From positions 1 through 64,000 of the forward strand of contig JAOTXX010000010.1 of assembly GCA_029862185.1 (NCBI GenBank): DNA of 64,000 nt, written 5' to 3'. Below are positions 20,114 to 30,733 of this stretch, piece by piece. Source of the stretch: Myxococcales bacterium (lineage in GTDB: Bacteria > Myxococcota_A > Polyangia > Polyangiales > Houyiibacteriaceae). Positions within the stretch are counted from its first letter, which is position 1. Each line of letters starts with the position of its first letter. Below the pieces are notes generated by a model, which made no database searches, was not told where the DNA came from, and saw only the letters and a program-made list of their open reading frames with translations. The position numbers and the translations under genes were made by a program.

Positions 20114-20683
20114 GTGATCGCGTCGGGCAGATCTTGGGCCGGCGCCGGCGGCCTGGTGGCTTCATTGCTGGCGATCGCTGCCTGCACCGAAGCGCTTGGG
20201 AGCGGCGAGCCAGGCGACGCCCCGCGCACTCCGGCGGACTCGAAAACCGCCGACCTCTTCGATGACTCCTCGTCCCGTCTAGGCCCGGTGCCTCTTCACG
20301 CGGGCTTTAGTCCCGATCCCCGTGTCGTGTCTGGCACCGCTGTCGGCGAGGTCCGAGCGAGCTCGATTCACCGCAAGTGCAAGGGTTGGATCTCCGAGAC
20401 CCCCGATTACCTACTCGACACCGACACGGCGTTCTACAACCTTCACGTTTTGGGTCGTTCACGCTCCGACATCCTGCTCGTGTTACGCAAGCCCGGCGGG
20501 CACGTTCTTTGTAACGACAACCGCAACGGCACCAAGGACCCGATGCTGCGTTCCGACTTTCCCATCGGTACGACGCAAGTGTGGATCGGTGTACAGGAGA
20601 AAGGCGCGACGGCCGACTACCGGCTCGGCTTTTCCGAGGTGAAGTGGCAGTCGTCGTCGATTCCGCTTCCCGACACCGACTAG
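20114..20683 (+). CDS. Hypothetical secreted lipoprotein
   Basis: Lipobox-like LLAIAAC; no recognised domain. Confidence 0.55.
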   Translation: MIASGRSWAGAGGLVASLLAIAACTEALGSGEPGDAPRTPADSKTADLFDDSSSRLGPVPLHAGFSPDPRVVSGTAVGEVRASSIHRKCKGWISETPDYLLDTDTAFYNLHVLGRSRSDILLVLRKPGGHVLCNDNRNGTKDPMLRSDFPIGTTQVWIGVQEKGATADYRLGFSEVKWQSSSIPLPDTD

Positions 20684-21276
20684 AGCTCGCGTCGCCGCCA
20701 AAGCGCCAGCCGCTCGCGGCCTTCACGCCCCGGATGGGTCTTTTCCATCTGCCTGACTTCGAGCTCTTCGAAGCTGTCTTCGATCAGGCTTCGAACCAGG
20801 CCGGTATTGATCGGCCAGGGGGGCCCCTCACGTCCTGAAATCGGGTCCTCGAAAGGAAAGAGCAGGGTAGCCAGCAGGCCGGCGGGCTTCACCAGCCGCT
20901 TCATCGTCTCGCTCCAGCCCCTGCGCTGCTCCGGGTCGAGCGCGCAAAAGAAGGTGTAGTCCCAAACGAAATCGAAGCCCTCAGCCGGCTCGTACGAAAA
21001 GAAGTCGCCAACTTCGTAGGAGACCGAACCCGGAAGATCGCTGTGTGCGGCGAGGAATGCAGCGCGTGCCTCGTGGGAGAGGTCGAGCCCAACGACCTCG
21101 CGATCCGAGCGCGCCAGCGTTGCAAGGTCGTAGCCGGTACCGCAGCCGGGAACGAGGATTCGGCCTCCGGGAATCTGTCCGCGGGCGAGCAAGCCATCAA
21201 GCGCAGGCGGTGAGGTGCCTGCGTCCCAGGGGGTGCTTCCCTTCTTCCATGCCTGTCGCCAATCGACTGGTGCCAT
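20680..21276 (-). CDS. SAM-dependent methyltransferase, thiopurine S-methyltransferase-like
   Basis: WRQAWKKGSTPWDAG...GRILVPGCGTGYDLATLA; WDYTFFCAL. Confidence 0.8.
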   Translation of the reverse strand: MAPVDWRQAWKKGSTPWDAGTSPPALDGLLARGQIPGGRILVPGCGTGYDLATLARSDREVVGLDLSHEARAAFLAAHSDLPGSVSYEVGDFFSYEPAEGFDFVWDYTFFCALDPEQRRGWSETMKRLVKPAGLLATLLFPFEDPISGREGPPWPINTGLVRSLIEDSFEELEVRQMEKTHPGREGRERLALWRRREL

Positions 21277-21284
21277 AGCCGAGC

Positions 21285-22109
21285 CTATTGAATCAGTCCT
21301 ATGGAGCGCGCTGCCTGACGTGCAACCGGGAGCACCGCTTCGTATGCAGCGGCGTTGCAGGCGAGGATGCCCTTTCGGTTGCGCATGTCCGTCCCGCCGT
21401 AGTGATACGGATTGCCCTCGAGGTCGGTGAAGCGCCCACCCGCAGCCTTCAGGATCGCTTCGGGGCCGCAGGCATCCCACATGCTCGACCGGTCCGAAAT
21501 GTGTACGTAGACGTCTGCCTCCTGCTCGGCGATCAGACCCGCCTTGAGCCCTACCGAGCCGCTCGCCGTCTCCTGGCCAATCCCCAGCCGGGCAACGACG
21601 TCCGCCACGGCACTGTTCCGGTGCGATCGCGACACCACCAACTTCAACTGGCTTGGCTCGGCAACCTCGCTGACCTTCAACAGACGGCGCACGGCGCGCT
21701 CCTCTAGCATGGCGCCGCCACCCACCACGCCGAAGTAGAGCTTGTCGGTCCCTGGCTGGTACACGACGCCCGCCGTCGAAACCCCATCGATTGCCAGGCC
21801 GAGCATCACCGAAAACTCGCCGTTCCTCGCAACGAATTCCCTGGTGCCATCGAGGGGGTCTACATACCAGCAGCGCCCCGATCGGAGCGCATCACTGTTG
21901 TCTTCGTTTTCTTCCGCGACGATTCCGTCCTTGGGAAAGGCCTTCCGGAGCTCTCCGACGATGTATGCATTGGCCCTCGTGTCCGCCTCGGTCACGGGAT
22001 CTGCCTCGTCTTTGTACGCGACGCTGAAGTCGGTCGCATAGACTTCCATCAAGATCGCGCCGGCGCGTCGCGCGATGCGCGCGGACTCCGCGATTTCTCG
22101 ATTCAGCAT
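21285..22109 (-). CDS. cysQ: 3'(2'),5'-bisphosphate nucleotidase / inositol monophosphatase family
   Basis: DPVTEADTRAN; EENEDN; WYVDPLDGTREFV; WDACGPEAIL. Confidence 0.85.
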   Translation of the reverse strand: MLNREIAESARIARRAGAILMEVYATDFSVAYKDEADPVTEADTRANAYIVGELRKAFPKDGIVAEENEDNSDALRSGRCWYVDPLDGTREFVARNGEFSVMLGLAIDGVSTAGVVYQPGTDKLYFGVVGGGAMLEERAVRRLLKVSEVAEPSQLKLVVSRSHRNSAVADVVARLGIGQETASGSVGLKAGLIAEQEADVYVHISDRSSMWDACGPEAILKAAGGRFTDLEGNPYHYGGTDMRNRKGILACNAAAYEAVLPVARQAARSIGLIQ

Positions 22110-22147
22110 TCCGGGCCTCTACCACGAGACCGTACGGACGCCACCGG

Positions 22148-22921
22148 TCAGCGTGTGATGCGCTCTGCCAGTTGCTGGAGCAGTTGGGCCATCTCGTCCA
22201 CGCTCTGCAGCAGCGTGGCAGACGCAGGTGGCGCCCCCCTTTGTTCGTCCGAACAAACGAATGCGCCCACACCGTGCCGCGTTGCGAATTCAATCGCAGG
22301 AAAATCGGTGAGATCGTCTCCCGCAAAGAACACGGAGCTTGCGCCCGAGCGTTCGAAGATCTCCGCAAGCGCGTGGCCTTTGTCGTGATGGATGGCTTCG
22401 GCTTCCCGCAAGGCCTTGCCACGGCGCACGTGCAGGCCGAGGTTTTGCGCAAGCTCGTCTGCCTCACCGAGCAGCTTCGCCGCGCGAGCCGGATCTTCGG
22501 AGGCGATCGCGCGGACATGCACCGCGATCGCCTGTGGCTTGTATTCGATGAACGCGTCTTGGGCGCGCGTCTCGACCCAGTGTTGAAAGAGATCGAGGGC
22601 TTCCCGCCGTTCGGGCGTGAGCTCCCGCGGCGCCGGAGCTTGCCCCGGTCCGAGGACCAGGCCGCCGTGCTCGACCGCACGCCAGATCCCTTCGAGCTGT
22701 TCCATTCGCGCGATGGAGCTCAGAGCGCGGCCGGTGATCAGTGCGAGCCCGACTCCAGGGGCGCGGGCAAGCGTCTCGAGGCTGGAGAGCGTCGATGCCG
22801 GAATTCGGGCCAGATCCGGGTCTCGAACGATGGGGGAGATCGTCCCGTCCACGTCGAGCGCCACGAGCAAGGGCCGTTCGAGCTCGAGCAGAGATTCGAC
22901 CAGGGCCCCGACGCGGCTCAC
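22148..22921 (-). CDS. otsB: Trehalose-6-phosphate phosphatase
   Basis: HAD motif LLVALDVDGTISPI; GDDLTDFPAIEFA; next to otsA. Confidence 0.9.
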   Translation of the reverse strand: MSRVGALVESLLELERPLLVALDVDGTISPIVRDPDLARIPASTLSSLETLARAPGVGLALITGRALSSIARMEQLEGIWRAVEHGGLVLGPGQAPAPRELTPERREALDLFQHWVETRAQDAFIEYKPQAIAVHVRAIASEDPARAAKLLGEADELAQNLGLHVRRGKALREAEAIHHDKGHALAEIFERSGASSVFFAGDDLTDFPAIEFATRHGVGAFVCSDEQRGAPPASATLLQSVDEMAQLLQQLAERITR

Positions 22922-24309
22922 TTTCCCTCCAGCGCGCCGAGGTAGCGGTCGGCCCAGCTGTGCACGTCGAGCCTCATCACTTCGGCGCGCATGGAACGCA
23001 TTCGCTTGCGCTTCTCGCTCGGCTTCATGGTGAGCGCAAGGTGAATCGCGGCGGTGGTCGAGTCCACGTCATAGGGGTTCACGAGCACCGCGCCCTTGAG
23101 ATGCTTCGCTGCGCCGGCGAACTCGCTCAAGATCAGGACGCCGTCCTCGTCGGTCCTTGCTGCCGCGTACTCGTGCGCCACGAGGTTCATTCCGTCGCGC
23201 AAAGGCGTGACGAGGGCAACGTCCGCGGCTCGGTAGTGCGCGAAGAGCGCCCGCTGGCTCAGGTTCCGATAGAGATAGTGAATCGGCACGCGGCCGGTCT
23301 CCGCGTAGCGGCCGTTGATGTCCCCGACCATTCGATCGATCTCTTCTTTGAGGTCGGCGTACGCTTTCACGTCGGTGCGGCTAGGCACCATCACCTGAAT
23401 CAGGGCGTACCGCTTGCGAGCGCCTGTGTCTCGACGCAGCAAGCGCTCGAACGCGGCGAGTCGCTCGGGAATGCCCTTGGTGTAATCGAGCCGGTCGACG
23501 CCCAGCATCAACTGACGATTCCCCATCAACTCGCGAATTCGATCGACCTCACGCCCAAGGTCCGGGTCGATGGCGAGCGCCTGCAGCTCGTCGACGGGGA
23601 TTCCGATGGGCGCAGCGATCGTGTTCACCTTGCGGTCGCGATAGTGAATGGTCCCCCGCGAAACCCGATGGGGCGTGAAGCGCTCCACACACTGGCGGAA
23701 GTGCTCGGCGTACTCTGGAAGATGAAAGCCGAGGACGTCGGCGCCGAGCAGCCCTTCGAGGATCTCCTCGCCCCAGGGGAGGATGCCGAAGGTATCCGGC
23801 GGCGGCCACGGGATGTGGCAGAACCAGCCGATTCGGGCCTTGCTGCGCTTGGCGCGGAGCATCCCCGGCACGAGCATGAGGTGATAGTCCTGGACCCACA
23901 CCAGGTCGCTCGGTCCGCTGGTCGAAATCGTGGTGTCGGCGAAGGCCTGGTTGGCGCCCACGTAGCTCGACCAGGGGGCGTCTCCGACTTGAATCGTCGG
24001 CTCGAAGCCGTGGAGCAGCGGCCAGAGGACCGCGTTGGACACGCCTTCGTAGAATCCTCGCTGGTCGCCCCGCTTGATCGAGATGTGGGCGAGGTCGTAG
24101 CTGAGATGGGGCGCCGGAACCGTGACCGAGTCGAAGTCTTTGGCGGGTTTGGCGCTGACCCAGACGCCCCCGCGCTTCTGCAGAACAGGGTCGAGCGCAG
24201 CCACCAAGCCCCCTGCGGCGCGAACCCAGCGTTCACGGCCCCGGCTAGCTTCGTGCCGATAGGGGCCGCGGTTCGATACCACCACGAGCTTTCGGCTCTT
24301 TCTCGCCAT
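22918..24309 (-). CDS. otsA: Alpha,alpha-trehalose-phosphate synthase
   Basis: [56 protein letters not shown]. Confidence 0.94.
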   Translation of the reverse strand: MARKSRKLVVVSNRGPYRHEASRGRERWVRAAGGLVAALDPVLQKRGGVWVSAKPAKDFDSVTVPAPHLSYDLAHISIKRGDQRGFYEGVSNAVLWPLLHGFEPTIQVGDAPWSSYVGANQAFADTTISTSGPSDLVWVQDYHLMLVPGMLRAKRSKARIGWFCHIPWPPPDTFGILPWGEEILEGLLGADVLGFHLPEYAEHFRQCVERFTPHRVSRGTIHYRDRKVNTIAAPIGIPVDELQALAIDPDLGREVDRIRELMGNRQLMLGVDRLDYTKGIPERLAAFERLLRRDTGARKRYALIQVMVPSRTDVKAYADLKEEIDRMVGDINGRYAETGRVPIHYLYRNLSQRALFAHYRAADVALVTPLRDGMNLVAHEYAAARTDEDGVLILSEFAGAAKHLKGAVLVNPYDVDSTTAAIHLALTMKPSEKRKRMRSMRAEVMRLDVHSWADRYLGALEGK

Positions 24310-24337
24310 CGAGCGTCATTGTAGTCTGCGGAAGGTC

Positions 24338-24832
24338 ATGGACCCAGCGCAGTTTATCCAAGGACGCAGCCGAGAGACCGAGATCCGCCGCGACGCGCGC
24401 GGACGCTGGTTCAATGGAGAGGACGAGATCAGCCATCCGATTCTGGCCCGCTCCTTCGACGGCTGGGTCGACCGCGCCGAAGACGGACGCTTCTGTCTGA
24501 GCAACGCGATCAACTGGGCATACGTCGAGATCGAAGGGCCCGCCTATTTCGTGAAAGACGTCGACCCGGGCCCCGAGGGCATCGGTCTACTTCTCTCCGG
24601 CGACCTCCGCGAGCCGCTCGAGCCGGCCTCGCTGTGTCAGGGGCCCGAGGGTGCGCTCTGGTGTGCTGTCCGAGAAGGCCGCTGCCCCGCGCGATTCGAC
24701 AATCACGCCGTCAGCAAGATGAGCGACCGGATCGGCGAGGATGAAGAGGGCATCTATGTCCGAATTGGCGATCAAAAGGTGCGCCCGCCCGCGGTCGGCG
24801 ATCCACTTTCGCTCGGTCTCGAAAAGCGCTAA
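24338..24832 (+). CDS. DUF1285-like protein
   Basis: IRRDARGRWFNGEDEISHPILARSF...LSNAINWAYVEIEGPAYFV. Confidence 0.6.
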   Translation: MDPAQFIQGRSRETEIRRDARGRWFNGEDEISHPILARSFDGWVDRAEDGRFCLSNAINWAYVEIEGPAYFVKDVDPGPEGIGLLLSGDLREPLEPASLCQGPEGALWCAVREGRCPARFDNHAVSKMSDRIGEDEEGIYVRIGDQKVRPPAVGDPLSLGLEKR

Positions 24833-24841
24833 GCCTCCGGC

Positions 24842-25450
24842 GTGTCTCGTCGCGAGCTCATCGCCACCCTCATCGTCGCCGCGATTGCGTTTCCGCTGGT
24901 CTTCATATTCACCGGGGCCGTCGTGGATGCGCAGGCCCGCGCACGCGAGGCCCCATTCAGGGCACTCCTCGGGAATGCGCGCTTTGAACAGCTGATGGAT
25001 GGCCAGGGCGGTGTTCCTCACTACCTCGGCGCTTCTCTGCTCGCTCCGGAGTTCAGCCTTCCGACGCAGGGCGGCGGTGAGTGGAAAATGTCAGACCAGC
25101 GCGGGAAGGTCATCGTGATGAACTTCTGGACGGTCACTTGCCGGCCCTGCATCCAGGAAATGCCAACCATCGAGTTGCTCGCCGAAATGACAGAAGACTG
25201 GGGCGACGTCGAGGTGGTCGCGGTCTCGACAGATCGGAGCTGGGCAGAAGTCGAGACGATCATTCCTCGGACCTCGCGTATCACGAGCTTACTCGACGTG
25301 GATCGAAAGGTCGTGACCGATCAATTTGGGACCAAGCTTTTCCCCGAGACTTGGATCATCGACGCGGACGGCGTGGTGCGCTTCCGCTTCGACGGCGCGC
25401 TCGACTGGTCAAACCCGGTCGCCTTGGACCTGATTCGCGCGTACCGCTGA
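24842..25450 (+). CDS. TlpA-like thioredoxin-family protein
   Basis: GKVIVMNFWTVTCRPCIQEMPTI (CxxC) with N-terminal TM; GTG start. Confidence 0.82.
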   Translation: MSRRELIATLIVAAIAFPLVFIFTGAVVDAQARAREAPFRALLGNARFEQLMDGQGGVPHYLGASLLAPEFSLPTQGGGEWKMSDQRGKVIVMNFWTVTCRPCIQEMPTIELLAEMTEDWGDVEVVAVSTDRSWAEVETIIPRTSRITSLLDVDRKVVTDQFGTKLFPETWIIDADGVVRFRFDGALDWSNPVALDLIRAYR

Positions 25451-25454
25451 GCGC

Positions 25455-26135
25455 TCAGGTCTCCGCGAGCAGGTGGCGCGATACCCAGACACCGAAGCCG
25501 ACGAACAAGAGGTCGAAGGCGAGCAAGATGCGCATCCAACCGATGACCTCCGTCATGCCGGCGCCAGCAAAGAGCTCGCGCGTCGCGACTGCGGAGGCCA
25601 GCAGGGCAGGCGCCACCAATGGAAACACCAGGACGCTCAGCATCAGGTCGCGGGCCCGCGTACGAATGCCCACCGCCGAAAACAAAGAGGCGGTCGAGAC
25701 GAAGCCCAGCGAGCCGAGAAACACGAGCGCGAGCAGCGGCAACAGGATTCCGGCCGGTTCGATCTGGAAAAAGACTAAGCAAAGCGGGACCAGCAGAAGC
25801 TCGATCGCGACGAGCAAGACCAGCGCGCTGATCGTCTTGCCGATGTAGATCGACGGCCGGGGAATCGGTGCGAGGAGCAGGCCGAACACCGCGTCGTTCT
25901 CGCGCTCGAGTGCCCAGCTTCGACCGATCAGCAGAATTCCGCAAAAGAGGATGGAGATCCAGAGCACGCCTGGGGCCACGTTCGGGGAGCTGATCGGATC
26001 GGTATAGAACGCGAGCGAGCCGAGCGTGACGACGAGAACGGCAAAGAGCCCCGTCGAGGTGAGGATCTCTTTGGTGCGCATCTCGAGCTGTAAGTCTTTT
26101 AGGGCGACCAGCCACGCGGCGCGGAGGGTATTCAT
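25455..26135 (-). CDS. ccmB: Heme exporter permease CcmB
   Basis: 226 aa, 6 TM; LVALKDLQLEMRTKEILTSTGLF; adjacent to ccmA. Confidence 0.88.
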   Translation of the reverse strand: MNTLRAAWLVALKDLQLEMRTKEILTSTGLFAVLVVTLGSLAFYTDPISSPNVAPGVLWISILFCGILLIGRSWALERENDAVFGLLLAPIPRPSIYIGKTISALVLLVAIELLLVPLCLVFFQIEPAGILLPLLALVFLGSLGFVSTASLFSAVGIRTRARDLMLSVLVFPLVAPALLASAVATRELFAGAGMTEVIGWMRILLAFDLLFVGFGVWVSRHLLAET

Positions 26136-26788
26136 GCTTCCGGCTCCACGATTCGGCCGCGATCCATCTGAAGGACACGGTCGGCCACCGCGTCTGCGAA
26201 CTGGGCTTCGTGGGTCACGATGAGGACGATCGCGCCTTCACGCTTCTGCTGCTCGATCAAATCGATGAACGATGCGGTGGACTTGATATCGAGGCCGGTA
26301 GCAGGCTCGTCCATCAAGAGGAGGCGCGGCTGATGCAGAAGGGCGCGAGCGATCGAGACGCGCTGCGCTTGGCCACGAGAGTAAGTTCGGACCGGCCGCT
26401 TCCAGTACTCGCCGAGGGAGAGCGCTTCGCAGAGATCGGTCGCACGCTTTTGCGCGTAGGGGATGTTTTGAAGCTTGGCGGCGAGCACCAAATTTTCATG
26501 ACCGCTCAGCCCCGGGTAGAGCTGAAGCTGGTGAGCGACGAAGCCGATGCGCCCCCGCAGCTCGTCCGCGTGTGAAACGCCGTAGCGGCCGTACCGAATC
26601 TCGCCTCGCGTTGGATAGGCCAGCATTGCGAGCAGCCAGAGCAGTGTCGACTTCCCAGAGCCGTTCGCGCCCTGGATCGCCGTCGCCTTCCCCGCCTCGA
26701 AGCGCAGGTCCACGCCGGCGAGCGCAAGCGTCGGTCCGTAGGACTTGGCCAGGCCAGCCACCGAGACTTCTTCAAAATCGAGCTTCAC
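26132..26788 (-). CDS. ccmA: Heme exporter ATPase CcmA
   Basis: GANGSGKSTLLWLLA, YSRGQAQRVSIARALLHQPRLLLMDEPATGLD. Confidence 0.88.
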   Translation of the reverse strand: MKLDFEEVSVAGLAKSYGPTLALAGVDLRFEAGKATAIQGANGSGKSTLLWLLAMLAYPTRGEIRYGRYGVSHADELRGRIGFVAHQLQLYPGLSGHENLVLAAKLQNIPYAQKRATDLCEALSLGEYWKRPVRTYSRGQAQRVSIARALLHQPRLLLMDEPATGLDIKSTASFIDLIEQQKREGAIVLIVTHEAQFADAVADRVLQMDRGRIVEPEA

Positions 26789-26799
26789 CGCTGAGCACT

Positions 26800-27954
26800 C
26801 TAGAACAAGTCTCGCACAATGCCGTCAAGTTTCAGCCAACGATCCACGGGAACGCGCAGCCAGTCTCCATCCCATACGAGGTTGCCTCGTTCGATGGCGC
26901 GCTCGATCTCATGCTCCCTGCCTTCCCTTGGCTGGCGACCCGCTCTTCGTTCGGTCGAGACCAGGTTCATTCCGTCTACCGTGCGTAGTCCGAGCATCAG
27001 AGCCTCGCGAATGATCTCGTCGGGGCCCAGCTCCTCAACCTCGACTTCCAGGATTTGCTGCCGCATGTATCGCTGCGGGTTGGGTTCGTTCCGCCACCGC
27101 TCCGCTCGCCCCGGCCCCTGGTCGAGACAACCGACCGCCGCCGCGCCAAGCCCGACGTACGCGCCGCCTCGCCAGTAGTGCAGATTGTGGCGTGAGAGCT
27201 CTCCATCGTCCGCGTAGTTCGAGACTTCGTAGTGCGTCCAGCCGAGGTCGGTGAAGCAGCGCTCCGCATGTTCGAACAGCTCGGCGTACTGCTCTTCGGG
27301 TGCGACTCGAAGCTTGCCTGCGCGGTAAAGCGAACCGAACATCGTCTTTTCTTCGATCGTCAGCGCGTAGGCCGATACATGCCGGACGCCGGCTTCTGCG
27401 ATCCGCGCGATGTCTTCACCGAGCTCTCCGATCGTCTGGCCGGGCATCCCAAACATCAGGTCGGCGCTGACGCGCGGCATTTCCTTCGTCGCTCCGTCGA
27501 GCGCGGCGAGCGCCCGGTCTCGGTCGTGCAAGCGTCCAAGGAATCGTAAATGCGGGTCACGTAGAGACTGAACGCCGATCGAAACACGATTCACGCCGGC
27601 TTCCCGAAGAAGAGAAGCGTGTTCGCGATCGAGTGAGCTCGGATTGCACTCGACGGTGACCTCGACCTCGTCGGCCGCCTCCTCGAACGCTTCGCGGATC
27701 CCTTCGAGGGTTCGTTTCAGCGCGTTCGGCGCCCAGAGTGAGGGCGTGCCGCCGCCGAAGAAGACCGACTTCAGCGCGCGACCCTGCAAGTCCCCCGCAC
27801 GCGCATCGAGCTCACGAAGCAGGGCGTCGGCATACGCGTCGTGGGGCAGCGCGTCGCTGCGCATCGGCTCGGTGGCGAAGTCGCAATAAGGGCACTTGCG
27901 TGCGCACCAGGGGAAGTGGACGTAGACCGAGGTCTCTGTGGGATCGCTTGACAT
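26800..27954 (-). CDS. hemW: Radical SAM HemW / oxygen-independent coproporphyrinogen oxidase-like
   Basis: VYVHFPWCARKCPYCDF (CxxxCxxC); FFGGGTPSLW; start set at MSSDPTE. Confidence 0.92.
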   Translation of the reverse strand: MSSDPTETSVYVHFPWCARKCPYCDFATEPMRSDALPHDAYADALLRELDARAGDLQGRALKSVFFGGGTPSLWAPNALKRTLEGIREAFEEAADEVEVTVECNPSSLDREHASLLREAGVNRVSIGVQSLRDPHLRFLGRLHDRDRALAALDGATKEMPRVSADLMFGMPGQTIGELGEDIARIAEAGVRHVSAYALTIEEKTMFGSLYRAGKLRVAPEEQYAELFEHAERCFTDLGWTHYEVSNYADDGELSRHNLHYWRGGAYVGLGAAAVGCLDQGPGRAERWRNEPNPQRYMRQQILEVEVEELGPDEIIREALMLGLRTVDGMNLVSTERRAGRQPREGREHEIERAIERGNLVWDGDWLRVPVDRWLKLDGIVRDLF

Positions 27955-28003
27955 CTGGGGCGCCGGGAAGGAGGTATACTCCGCTTTTCGGAGCTGGTCG
28001 CAG

Positions 28004-29470
28004 ATGACACTCCCGGTATTTCCCTCTCTACGCATTACCGCTCGCGCCTTGGTTCCCCAGGGTGCGTTCGCCGAGGCCCAAGCCGCGTTTCTAAAGCCCG
28101 ATCCAGGGCTGGTCGCGCAGCTCGGGAACCTGCTCCGCGAGAAGAACGCCGGTGTCGTGGCTCACTTCTACATGGACCCGGAGCTTCAGGGCGTGCTCTC
28201 CGCGTGCGATTGGCCGCACGTCCACGTCTCGGACTCGCTTGCGATGGCAGACCGCGCGATCGCGATGGCGGAGCAGGGGGTCAGCACCATCGCTGTTCTC
28301 GGCGTCGACTTCATGAGCGAGAACGTCCGCGCGATGCTCGACGCATCCGGGCATTCTCACATTCCTGTCTATCGAGTCGTGGCCGACCCCATCGGGTGCT
28401 CGCTGGCCGAGTCGGCAGAGGCAGAGGCGTACGGCGCCTATCTCATGAACGCCGCGGAGACCCCGCGCTCGCTTCACGTGGTTTACATCAACACCAGCCT
28501 CGTCACCAAAGCCAAGGCGCACGCGATCGTACCGACCATCACCTGTACGTCCTCGAACGTCGTGCGGACGGTCCTGCAGGCCGCCGCCCAGATTCCCGAT
28601 GTGCACATCTGGTTCGGTCCAGACACCTACATGGGCGACAACCTCGCGCACATGCTTCAAAGCCTCGCGGAGATGCCCGACGAACAGATTCGGCAGCTTC
28701 ATTCGGACCACGACCAGGCATCGATTCGTTCTCTATTGCCGCGATTTCACTATTTCGAGCAAGGTGTTTGCATCGTTCACCACATGTTCGGCCGCGAGGT
28801 CGTCGAGCTGGTTCGCGCGCATTATGCCGATGTCTTCGTCACAGCGCACCTGGAGGTCCCCGGCGAGATGTTCGAGCTCGGTTTGCAGGCGCAGCGGGAA
28901 GGCAACGGCGTCGTCGGCTCCACGTCGAACATCCTTGCGTTCATCTTGGGCAAGGTCGACGAGGCGATCGCGCGCGGGGAACAGGCCAACCTGCGATTCA
29001 TCCTCGGCACCGAAGCGGGCATGATCACGCCGATCGTCCGGCAAGTGCAGGCCAAGCTTCGAGACTACGCCTCCGAGGGTGGAGCTGAGCTCTCCGCAGA
29101 AATCGTATTTCCCGTCGCCAGCGAGGCCATCGCGCAAGATGCGGAAAGTGGCCTTGGGGTCGTGCCTGGCGTTGCCGGCGGCGAGGGTTGCTCGACAGCA
29201 GGCGGCTGCGCGACCTGCCCGTACATGAAGATGAACTCCCTCCAAGCTCTGCTCGGCCTGCTCGAGCGCATCGACGCCGAGCCGCAATCGAGCCTGGTGC
29301 CCTTCGAGCCGCGCAAGTACGTGCAAGAGATTCGCGGCCGAACAGTGGCGGACCTGGGCGGCGAGCCCATCCTCCACATGCGGGCTTTCCAGCGTTCTGG
29401 CGAGCTTCCCGGCGCGCTCGTCGCCGACGTGCTCGGGCGCGCCACCGACACGGTGAAATCCGAGGCCTGA
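28004..29470 (+). CDS. nadA: Quinolinate synthase
   Basis: VVAHFYMDPELQG; SDSLAMAD; CTSSNVV; FGPDTYMGDNLA; FILGTEAGMI; GCATCPYMKMN. Confidence 0.93.
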   Translation: MTLPVFPSLRITARALVPQGAFAEAQAAFLKPDPGLVAQLGNLLREKNAGVVAHFYMDPELQGVLSACDWPHVHVSDSLAMADRAIAMAEQGVSTIAVLGVDFMSENVRAMLDASGHSHIPVYRVVADPIGCSLAESAEAEAYGAYLMNAAETPRSLHVVYINTSLVTKAKAHAIVPTITCTSSNVVRTVLQAAAQIPDVHIWFGPDTYMGDNLAHMLQSLAEMPDEQIRQLHSDHDQASIRSLLPRFHYFEQGVCIVHHMFGREVVELVRAHYADVFVTAHLEVPGEMFELGLQAQREGNGVVGSTSNILAFILGKVDEAIARGEQANLRFILGTEAGMITPIVRQVQAKLRDYASEGGAELSAEIVFPVASEAIAQDAESGLGVVPGVAGGEGCSTAGGCATCPYMKMNSLQALLGLLERIDAEPQSSLVPFEPRKYVQEIRGRTVADLGGEPILHMRAFQRSGELPGALVADVLGRATDTVKSEA

Positions 29471-29559
29471 GCCCAAACCCTGCAATTGACGCGCACCGCC
29501 GACCTTGACCGGCGGGCCAACATACTTATGTTGCACCGGCCGAACGGCCCGCGGAACTC

Positions 29560-30657
29560 ATGTCGAAGCCTGATTATTACGAAGTTCTCGAAGTCTCCCG
29601 CGAAGTCACCGTGAGCGAGCTCAAGAAGGCCTACCGCAACAAGGCCCTCGAGTTTCATCCAGATCGCAATCCCGACAACCCCGAGGCGGAGGAGCGGTTC
29701 AAGATGTGCGCCGAGGCCTATTCGGTTTTGAGCGATCCGCAAAAGCGGCAGATGTACGACCGCTTCGGGCACGCCGGATTGGGTGGTCCCGGCGCACCGG
29801 GCTTCGGCGACATCGGCGACGTGTTTAGCCAGTTCCAGGACATCTTTGGAGATCTCTTTGGCGGTGGCGGCGGCGGTTTTGGCTTTGGCGGTTTCGGCCG
29901 GCGTCGGCGCGACCCAAACGCTCCTGCGCGAGGAGCCGACATCCGCACCGACGTGACTTTGTCGCTTCGCGAAGCCGCGTTTGGTGCGACCCGCGAGATC
30001 GATCTTTCGCATCCGTCTCCGTGCGAGGCCTGTCACGGGACGGGCGCAAAAGGCGGCGAGCTCGAAGGCTGCGCGACCTGCGGCGGCCGCGGTCAAGTCG
30101 CGCGCGCGCAGGGCGCATTCGTGATGACGACCAGCTGCCCGAGCTGCCAGGGCCGAGGCTCGCGGGCCAAGGAGGCCTGTGAGGACTGTGAAGGGGGCGG
30201 CCAAATCGACGTCGAGCGCGTCGTCAAAATCAACGTCCCCGGCGGCGTCGATACGGGTCAAAGCCTTCGCCTGAGCGGTCGCGGTCAGGAGGGCACGCGC
30301 GGCGGCCCGGCCGGCGACCTCTACGTCACCGTCCACGTCGAGCCCGACGAGGACTTCCAGCGCGAAGAATTCGACCTGATCCATCGCCTCGTCGTGACCT
30401 ATCCGCAAGCCGCGCTCGGCGCGAAGCTCGAGGTACCGGCGTTCGAAGCAGACGAAGAGGCAACACAGACCGTCAAGGTTCCCTCCGGCACCCAAGCAGG
30501 CGAAACCCTGGTGGTTCGGGGCGGGGGCGTCCCGCGTCTCAATGGTCGCGGGCGCGGTGACTTGATCTGCCTCGTCGAAGTGGAGGTGCCCAAACGCCTC
30601 TCGCGCGAGCAAAAGCGGCTCTTGAAAGACCTCGACCGCAGTTTCGACGAATCGTGA
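29560..30657 (+). CDS. dnaJ: Molecular chaperone DnaJ
   Basis: J domain with HPD, G/F region, four CxxCxGxG-type zinc motifs, C-terminal domain. Confidence 0.94.
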   Translation: MSKPDYYEVLEVSREVTVSELKKAYRNKALEFHPDRNPDNPEAEERFKMCAEAYSVLSDPQKRQMYDRFGHAGLGGPGAPGFGDIGDVFSQFQDIFGDLFGGGGGGFGFGGFGRRRRDPNAPARGADIRTDVTLSLREAAFGATREIDLSHPSPCEACHGTGAKGGELEGCATCGGRGQVARAQGAFVMTTSCPSCQGRGSRAKEACEDCEGGGQIDVERVVKINVPGGVDTGQSLRLSGRGQEGTRGGPAGDLYVTVHVEPDEDFQREEFDLIHRLVVTYPQAALGAKLEVPAFEADEEATQTVKVPSGTQAGETLVVRGGGVPRLNGRGRGDLICLVEVEVPKRLSREQKRLLKDLDRSFDES

Positions 30658-30733
30658 GAGGGGCTGGAGATCAAGCAGCGTCAGGGTGTAGGCTAGTCGT
30701 CTGCTCTGGGCCTGGGCCCCGTGGAGAATTCTG

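Noticed and set aside
25455-29470. Considered whether ccmBA-hemW-nadA is an unusual cluster
   Set aside because: Heme/cytochrome maturation and NAD genes near each other are ordinary housekeeping content; no structural anomaly seen.
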